Both the position numbers and the translations under genes were made by a program. This document shows, one piece after another, positions 58,275 to 64,000 of a DNA stretch of 64,000 nucleotides (within the stretch, counting starts at the first letter, position 1; each line of letters opens with the position of its first letter). This stretch comes from Flaccisagitta enflata (taxonomy: Eukaryota > Chaetognatha > Sagittoidea > Aphragmophora). The stretch spans positions 24,800,001 to 24,864,000 of the forward strand of contig OZ231126.1 of the NCBI GenBank assembly GCA_965153355.1. Reading direction: 5' to 3'. Under the pieces are notes generated by a model, which saw nothing but the letters and a program-made list of their open reading frames with translations, did not search any database and was not told the origin of the DNA.

Positions 58275-61006
58275 ATTAACAGTACTTTAACGCCGTTAAT
58301 TAACACTATATAGGTCCCATAAAATTAACTAAGAAAAATGTTTTTTTATTTTTGAGAAATTCAATGCAAATAAGTGCTAAAAGCTGTTGTTAATTATCAG
58401 GTACCTATATGCTGTTAATTAACATGCTATTTTTGATGTTAATTAACACCCCATTTTATGCGTTAATTAACACAAAAAAAAAAGATTATTAACAATTTGT
58501 TAAAAATATACAATTTTTTTGTGTTAATTAACAGGTGAAATGTGGTGTTAATTAACATCAAAAACAGTGTGTAAATTAACACAAAAAAATATAGATTATT
58601 AACAATTTGATCAGGTACCTATATGCTGTTAATCAATATGTTGTTTTTTATATTAATTAACACCAGATTTCATGTGTAATTAACACACAAAAAAATATAA
58701 ATTATTGAAATTGCTGTTAATTAACATGCTGTTTTTGATGTTAATTAACACTACATTCTACCCGTTAATTAACACAAAAAACTTAGATTATTAACAAATT
58801 AATAAAGATATACAATTTTTTAGTATTAATTAACGGGTGAAATGTGGTGTTAAATAACATCAAAAACAGCCTGTTAATTAACACAGAAAAAATATAGGTT
58901 AATCAACATGCTGTTTTTGATATTAATTAACACCAAATTTCATGCGTTAATTAACACCAAAAAAATATTGATGATTAACAAATTGTTAAAGATAAATACA
59001 ATTTTTTTGTATTAATTAACGGGTGAAATCTGGTGTTAACTAACAGCATAGTAGTACCTTATCAATTTGTTAATAATCTATAATTTTTTTGTGTTAATTA
59101 ACACACTGTTTTTGATGTTAATTAACACCACATTTCATGCGTTAATCAACACAAAAAGAATATGGATTAAAAACAAATTGTTGAAAATATACAATATTTT
59201 AGGGTTAATTTAAGAGTGAAATATGGTGTTAATTATCATCAAAAACAGTGTGTTAATTAACACAGAAAAAATATAGATTATTAATAAATTTATCAGGTAA
59301 CTCTATGCTGTTAATTAACACCATTTTTTACCCATTAATTGATACAAAAAAATTGTATATCTTTAACAATTTGTTAATCATCAATATTTTTTTGGTGTTA
59401 ATTAACGCATGAAATTTGGTGTTAATTAACATCAAAAACAGCATGTTGATTAACAGCATATAGGTACCTGATCAATTTGTTAATAATCTATATTTTTTCT
59501 GTGTTAATTAACAGGCTGTTTTTGATGTTAATTAACACCACATTTCACCCGTTAATTAACACCAAAAAATTGTATGTCTTTATTAATTTGTTAAAAATCT
59601 ATGTTTTTTTGTGTTAATTAACGGATGAAATGTGGTGTTAATTACCATCAAAAACAGCATGTTAATTAACAGCATAAAGGTACCTGATTACTTTTTTTAT
59701 AATCTATATTTTTTTGTGTGTTAATTAACGCATGAAATCTGGTGTTAATTAATATAAAAAACAGCATGTTGATTAACAGCATATACCCTGTGTTCAAAAG
59801 CAAGTGATACCAGCAAAACCTTTATTGCGCCTTAAGTATTCTTTTTGAGAATTTCGGATTGGTTCTGCCTGAAAGCACATTACCTACCATTTATTCATAC
59901 ATAATTTCATAGCAGCGGCTCTAGCGGTTGAGCTTCCACATAGTTATGAATGAAATTGTGGATAAACCATTAGAAGATTCCTAATATAACGATGGACTGA
60001 CTGATGTAGCTTAGAATCAATGGCATTCTTAAATGAATCATGCAAAAATAGCCAGATTGGTCCAGAAAGCAGGATATGAGTTTCAGTTTACATATTTCAA
60101 GCCATAAATACCAAATCGCGGAAATTCAGGTGCAAAATTTTTAATTTTTCTTTGATTTTTTGAAGTTTGAATAGGTTTTTCATCACATTGCTAGTCATAA
60201 GGTTTCTAGTTTTTTCCAAAATATTGACAAATCAAATCATATGAAAAAGAAGGGTCAAATACTAATCATTCACGACCAATCTGGTGATTTTAGCTCAATA
60301 CATGCAAAAATTACAAGGGTTCATTGATGTAAAACAGTTTAGCAATGCAGTTTTTGTGCAAAATTCCTGGAAACTTCATGAATTTTCAAAATTTTATGGA
60401 AGCTGAACTTTTAGACCCGGTGCTATGAAATTTTTCATGAATAAATGGTAGGTTATATGCTTTCAGATGAAACCAATCTGAATTTCTCAAAATGAATACT
60501 TTAAGCACAATAAAGGTTTTGCTGGTATCACTTGCTTTTGAACACAGGGTAGGTTCCTGATCAGATTGTTAATAATCTATATTTTTTTTTAGTTAATTAA
60601 CACACTGTTTTTGATGTTAATTAACAACACATTTCACCCGTTAATTAACACCAAAAAATTGTATATTCTTAATAATTTGTTAATAATCTATATTTTTTTT
60701 GTGTTAATTAACGCATAAAATGGGGTGTTAATTAACATCAAAAATAGCATGTTAATTATCAGCATATAGGTACCTGATAATTAACAACATTTTTTAGCAC
60801 TTATTTTCATTGAATTTCTAAAAAAAAAAAAAATTTTCTTAGTTAATTTCATGGTACCTATATACCGTTAATTAACAACTGTTTTTTAAGTGTTAATTAA
60901 CAGCATAAAAACTACCGTTAATTAATGGTACTTTTTTGCCTTTTATTAACAATTTTGTTAATTAGAGGCGTTAATGTGCCGTTAATTAACGCAGGGTAAA
61001 TCGCTC
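58275..61006. mobile_element. Inverted-repeat-bounded array of TTAATTAA palindromes
   Basis: About 37 TTAATTAA palindromes are spaced mostly 20-70 bp apart over about 2 kb. They are joined by recurring linkers such as CATCAAAAACAGCATG, GGTACCTGATCAATTTG and AATAATCTATATTTTTTTG in both orientations. The outer parts 58305-58420 and about 60760-60885 are inverted copies (AAATTAACTAAGAAAA, AGAAATTCAATG, AATAAGTGCTAAAA), so the array sits between long terminal inverted repeats. A MITE interrupts it. No coding frame. Confidence 0.8.
59786..60549. mobile_element. 764-bp TA-flanked inverted-repeat transposon (CCCTGTGTTC ends)
   Basis: The tips CCCTGTGTTCAAAAGCAAGT and its inverse continue for about 65 bp (GATACCAGCAAAACC, TTTATTG). 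TA lies on each side (59784-59785 and 60550-60551). Removing the element and one TA gives CAGCATAGGTTCCTGATCA-like sequence, matching neighbouring array units CAGCATATAGGTACCTGATC. No transposase is encoded, so it is non-autonomous. Tc1/mariner type by its TA duplication. Confidence 0.9.
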
Positions 61007-61448
61007 ACGATATATCTCGTCTTTCTGTCAGTGTTTATCAGTTTGTATGTGTGTCAGGGTCTTTCTGTCTGTGACTTTCTGTCAGTGTCTTTCTGCCAGT
61101 CTTTCTTTCTGTCATTTTTTTTAGTCAGTTTGTCTCCTTTTTTCTTTGGTTGTTCATCACACTGGCTCGTATAAAATCTCCGTCATTCACCTAGGCCGTG
61201 TATAAACGATCGATCGATTGACCTGCTCCAGCTGTTTAGACCTTAGTTTACCTTTGATAATCGAGATTTGTTGCCCACACGCTTCCATCGCTTCCCACAA
61301 TCCAATCTCGACGTCAGAGGCATTGCAAAAAAAAAAAAAAAGGCTTATTCCTAGCAACTTGAAAATGTCACAGATGATTCTTTTTCCCACCTCTCTTCCC
61401 TCGAAGCACATCATGTAATCTTTACCTTGTGTACAGATGTGATAAGTA
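61007..61448. other. No gene; GTCTTTCTGTCAGT short repeats
   Basis: CTTTCTGTCAGTGT-like phrases recur at 61020-61120. The rest is unique. Confidence 0.4.
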
Positions 61449-61857
61449 CAGTCAAGCCTCGCTATAGCGAACCCGCCAAAGAGGCACACCCGCCTATAAA
61501 GCATGACATTTTTAGTCACATAAGAAATTTCATAATTTTTGTCTATTTGCAAAACAACACTATAAAGCATAAATTTGCTCAGTCCCATGGTATGTGTTTA
61601 ATGTAGTAATTTAGTGTGCTGAGTATTTATTTGTATGTGATATTGCACACCACTATGCATACTTTTTATCAAATATCTAAATTATGCAAACTTATTCATT
61701 GAAAAAAAAAAACATTCAAACATCAAGGGAATTAGGAAGTAATGAATGCTGTGGTAAAAAAATCAACTAGCAAAAAAATGTTTCATGATAACGGTGCCCC
61801 GCGATAAAGGTCAAAATTAAGGGGTCCCCATGGGGCCGTTATCAAGGGGCAGGGCTG
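61449..61857. mobile_element. Pogo-like MITE (CAGTCAAGCCTCGC end)
   Basis: The left end CAGTCAAGCCTCGCTATAGC and a right end reading TACAGCCCTGCCCCTTGATA on the other strand are imperfect inverted repeats, with TA at both flanks. 409 bp. A relative of its right part is at 16398-16645. The 133-codon minus frame ending here is not supported as a gene. Confidence 0.7.
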
Positions 61858-62385
61858 TATAAAAAAGGTGAGGGAGAAAAAAATATTGAAAGAAAACCCA
61901 TTTTTTAATCAAGATCAATTTTTCCCCATTTCCTTGGGTAGGAGTTGTCTTTGTCTGCTTGAAATTGCTTTGCATTTCAACAAAAACTTAAGGATTTATT
62001 TTTGGTGACAGATTTTAACTTATGTATTATCTATTTGCAGCATAATCTGAGAAAAAAACAACACCTTCCTAAAAAAACAATTTTTCTTAAAAAATAGATG
62101 TTCTTTCAATATTTTGTTTTCCCCTCACCTTTTCCATACTATGATCTGAGCTTTGACATGCAAAAACCGTCACATATTACCAATATTCACTGAAAATTTC
62201 AGGACTTTTTTCCTAGCGGTTTAGGAGCTATAAAGGTTTTGCATTTTACAGTCCGATCCGAAGACGGTGTAAAGAGCAGTACTACATTTATGTATAAGCT
62301 AACTGTTATGCCTTTTTACCGACCAAAAATGGTAAAAAACTACCAAAGAAGAGAAAGTATAAGGGACTTTTAACACATTTGCATC
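61858..62385. repeat. Dispersed repeat block
   Basis: Around 62170-62285, AATATTCACTGAAAATTTCA, GAGCTATAAAGGTTTTGCAT and TCCGATCCGAAGACGGTGTA are the inverted copy of 57165-57275. The inner pair AATTTTTCCCC/GAAAGAACATC at 61880-62130 also looks inverted (GGTGAGG...AAAATATTG against AATATTTTG...CCTCACC). Confidence 0.55.
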
Positions 62386-62545
62386 AATCAAGGCAGCAAC
62401 AAGGCCGGCAACAAGGCCAGCAACATGGCCAGCAACAAGGCCAGGTAGTCTTGGATGGCTCCACAGGGACAGTAATGCAAAACAAAAAAAAAAACACACA
62501 CACACACAAATCAACAGTGTTACAAACAGACGGACCAAGCAACTG
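62386..62545 (+). repeat. 12-bp minisatellite (CAACAAGGCCAG)n and hairpin-repeat trace
   Basis: Five units of CAACAAGGCC(A/G)G at 62388-62442 are followed by GGGACAGTAATGCAAAAC and GTTACAAACAGACGGACC, wording of the GGAC-type repeat. The original AAGGCCGG 5' end may have been amplified in tandem. Confidence 0.6.
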
Positions 62546-62764
62546 TCTAACAGACAATGAGTCCTCTGTCTGTGAAAAAAGTGGTGATTTAGGTGGGGAA
62601 GGAGAGAGTTTCAGTATCTTGCCATCATTGGTGTATGAGGAGTATGAGAAGGTGCCTAGATGGATATGAACTCTATCAGGCCGCCATATTCATCGGGTGT
62701 TTTCTTGTAGTCTGTATATCTCTGTGGTCTGTGTTGACAGGAAATGGTTACCCTTTCTTTGCAG

Positions 62765-62869
62765 TGGGAGTATTTTCTGAAAAAGTTTGATGAGGCCAGA
62801 TTAAGAGCTGCAAAGGCTCTTGTCCTTTTAATGGATAATTTTGGTGGTAATGTTATCCAACTTTTATAA
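62765..62869 (+). CDS. Possible terminal coding exon, unknown protein
   Basis: After a good acceptor tract (CCCTTTCTTTGCAG), a 34-codon frame reads WEYFLKKFDEARLRAAKALV and continues to a TAA at 62867-62869. It has a helical, protein-like composition. No upstream exon or gene could be linked, and I do not recognise the sequence. The opposite strand is also open, so this is weak. Confidence 0.22.
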   Translation, partial: WEYFLKKFDEARLRAAKALVLLMDNFGGNVIQLL

Positions 62870-63269
62870 CAATCACTTACAACATGGCATATTGTAGTAT
62901 GAATTACTTTATCAGCAATCATTGCAATAAGCATCCCAGCTGCACTTGATGCACATTCTGCCTCAACCAAAGTTGTTGTTGTTTTTGCTGAAAAAGGCCT
63001 TTAAAAGTAACTTATCTAAAGGTATTTTTGTGAAGTCTTGAGTCAAATAGATATTTCCAATTCAGCATGTGTCTTTGATTCTGGCTGTATCCCATCAGTT
63101 CAAGGTAATTGTCATGAACAGCTTTTACATATTTATATGTATAGAATTAACATTTTCTGAAGATTTTTTAATCATCCAAATCAAAAAAGAGAAGAACAAA
63201 AGCTTTGTACATACTTGATATGGATATTCCTCAAAACTGGACAAAAAATGAAGAGAAATGTTAGAATTT

Positions 63270-63365
63270 TCACTGCTACTTACTGCTAGCAGCTCAAAAT
63301 CTTCTGCTAGCAGAGCAGTTTCAAATTACTGCTAGCAGCTCTGCTAGCAAATTGCCTGCTCGTGC
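63270..63365. repeat. CTGCTAGCAG palindrome cluster
   Basis: Four GCTAGC-centred palindromes occur within about 90 bp (TACTGCTAGCAGCTC, TCTGCTAGCAGAGC and variants), as at 57118-57168. Confidence 0.75.
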
Positions 63366-64000
63366 GAACACTAATTCTGTAGTTAAAGTGATTTATAAAT
63401 GAGAGCAACTCTAGTAAAACAAACGAATGCATTCTTGAAAAAAAACTGACTGCAAAAGTCAAGAGTTGGAGACGTTACAGGGGGTGAATCCTGGAATATC
63501 TGAGCGAAAGTTCAAAATTTTAGCATGGAAAAGAATAGCATGATAAAATGCCCGTGGATGTCAAATTGGTGTCTCAGTAACCTCTACATTGGACTTTAGC
63601 AAAGCCGGTTCCATCAATTCCCGTTAACTTTGTTAAACAAATATTCATGAAATTATTTCAGCTGTACCGCGCTTTGTCATTTACACTTTTTCGATGCCTT
63701 TGATGAAAGAGATCTGCAGATTTCCCTATTCAGTGTTCGCTATAAAGCTCTTTTTATGGAAAAAGATCAGAGGGCATTCAAATATAGGAAGGGTTTTTCT
63801 TTAATCTAACATCGCTAAATGAAGTCAAATGATAATCATCACTGCAATTGTAGTGCTCATTGTCTTAAAGGTCTTCATTGTCAATATTATCATCACCAAT
63901 GACGTCCAATGAATTCTTTATACTGATTTTCTTTAATAATGTTGAATCTCCCTTGTCTGGATCGGCGTCGAGACGAACTGGATGTGTAGAAATTAAGAAT
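63366..64000. other. No gene recognised
   Basis: Unique-looking sequence to the window edge. The TAAATGAGAGCAACT phrase at 63397 is shared with other repeat debris. Confidence 0.35.

Noticed and set aside
61187-61588. 133-codon minus-strand frame starting MGLSKFMLYSVV
   Set aside because: It runs into the pogo-like MITE and an A/T run, and its composition is patchy.
62656-62970. 104-codon minus-strand frame starting MVEAECASSAAG
   Set aside because: It overlaps the better plus-strand exon candidate at 62765-62869 and has no start or splice support. Neither is secure.

Overview
This window is non-coding-rich animal DNA, most likely from an invertebrate; the species cannot be told from the sequence. 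The eukaryotic signs are an intron-containing gene with GT-AG introns and a signal peptide, non-LTR retrotransposons, TA-flanked short inverted-repeat elements, and very long microsatellites of CT/GA, CAA/TTG, CTT, CA, GAAA and ATC. I see no bacterial-type operons, tRNA, rRNA or CRISPR. Most long open frames are translations of microsatellites.

Layout. 1-13.5 kb: degenerate minisatellites, microsatellites, and several short inverted-repeat elements (MITEs), some nested in others. 13.5-20 kb: a composite family whose ends read GAAAAAAGTCG, including a near-perfect 2.1 kb palindrome (16746-18872). 20.5-23 kb: a ~0.5 kb direct duplication flanking ~1.2 kb of CT repeat. 23-31 kb: triplet microsatellites and MITEs. 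31-34.7 kb: a 3.7 kb composite element containing a 20-bp minisatellite and a 1.36 kb foldback. 36.3-46.6 kb: a foldback element split by an apparently full-length ~9.1 kb non-LTR retrotransposon on the minus strand. That element has three long ORFs: gag-like, endonuclease/reverse transcriptase, and an unexplained third ORF. 48.5-49.6 kb: a 5'-truncated, frameshifted CR1/L2-like retrotransposon. 50.2-53.9 kb: a MITE and a 2.7 kb foldback with 21-bp minisatellites. 54.4-56.2 kb: the only convincing host gene, a three-exon secreted protein with a possible discoidin (F5/8C)-like domain and an in-frame TGA. 56.3-58.2 kb: more dispersed repeats. 58.3-61.0 kb: an inverted-repeat-bounded array holding about 37 TTAATTAA palindromes, interrupted by a 764 bp TA-flanked transposon. 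61-64 kb: more MITEs and one weak exon candidate.

Two points stand out. One dispersed repeat, present about 20 times, ends in a 7-bp hairpin whose outer arm matches a subterminal 5' motif. In different copies both ends have changed together, which suggests a functional terminus such as a Helentron-like element. Second, the retrotransposon has a third long ORF between its reverse transcriptase and its tail, and the target-site duplication and tail place that ORF inside the element. Several insertions are nested so cleanly that the empty site can be read, which fixes element boundaries and relative ages. All boundaries were read by eye and may be off by a few bases.
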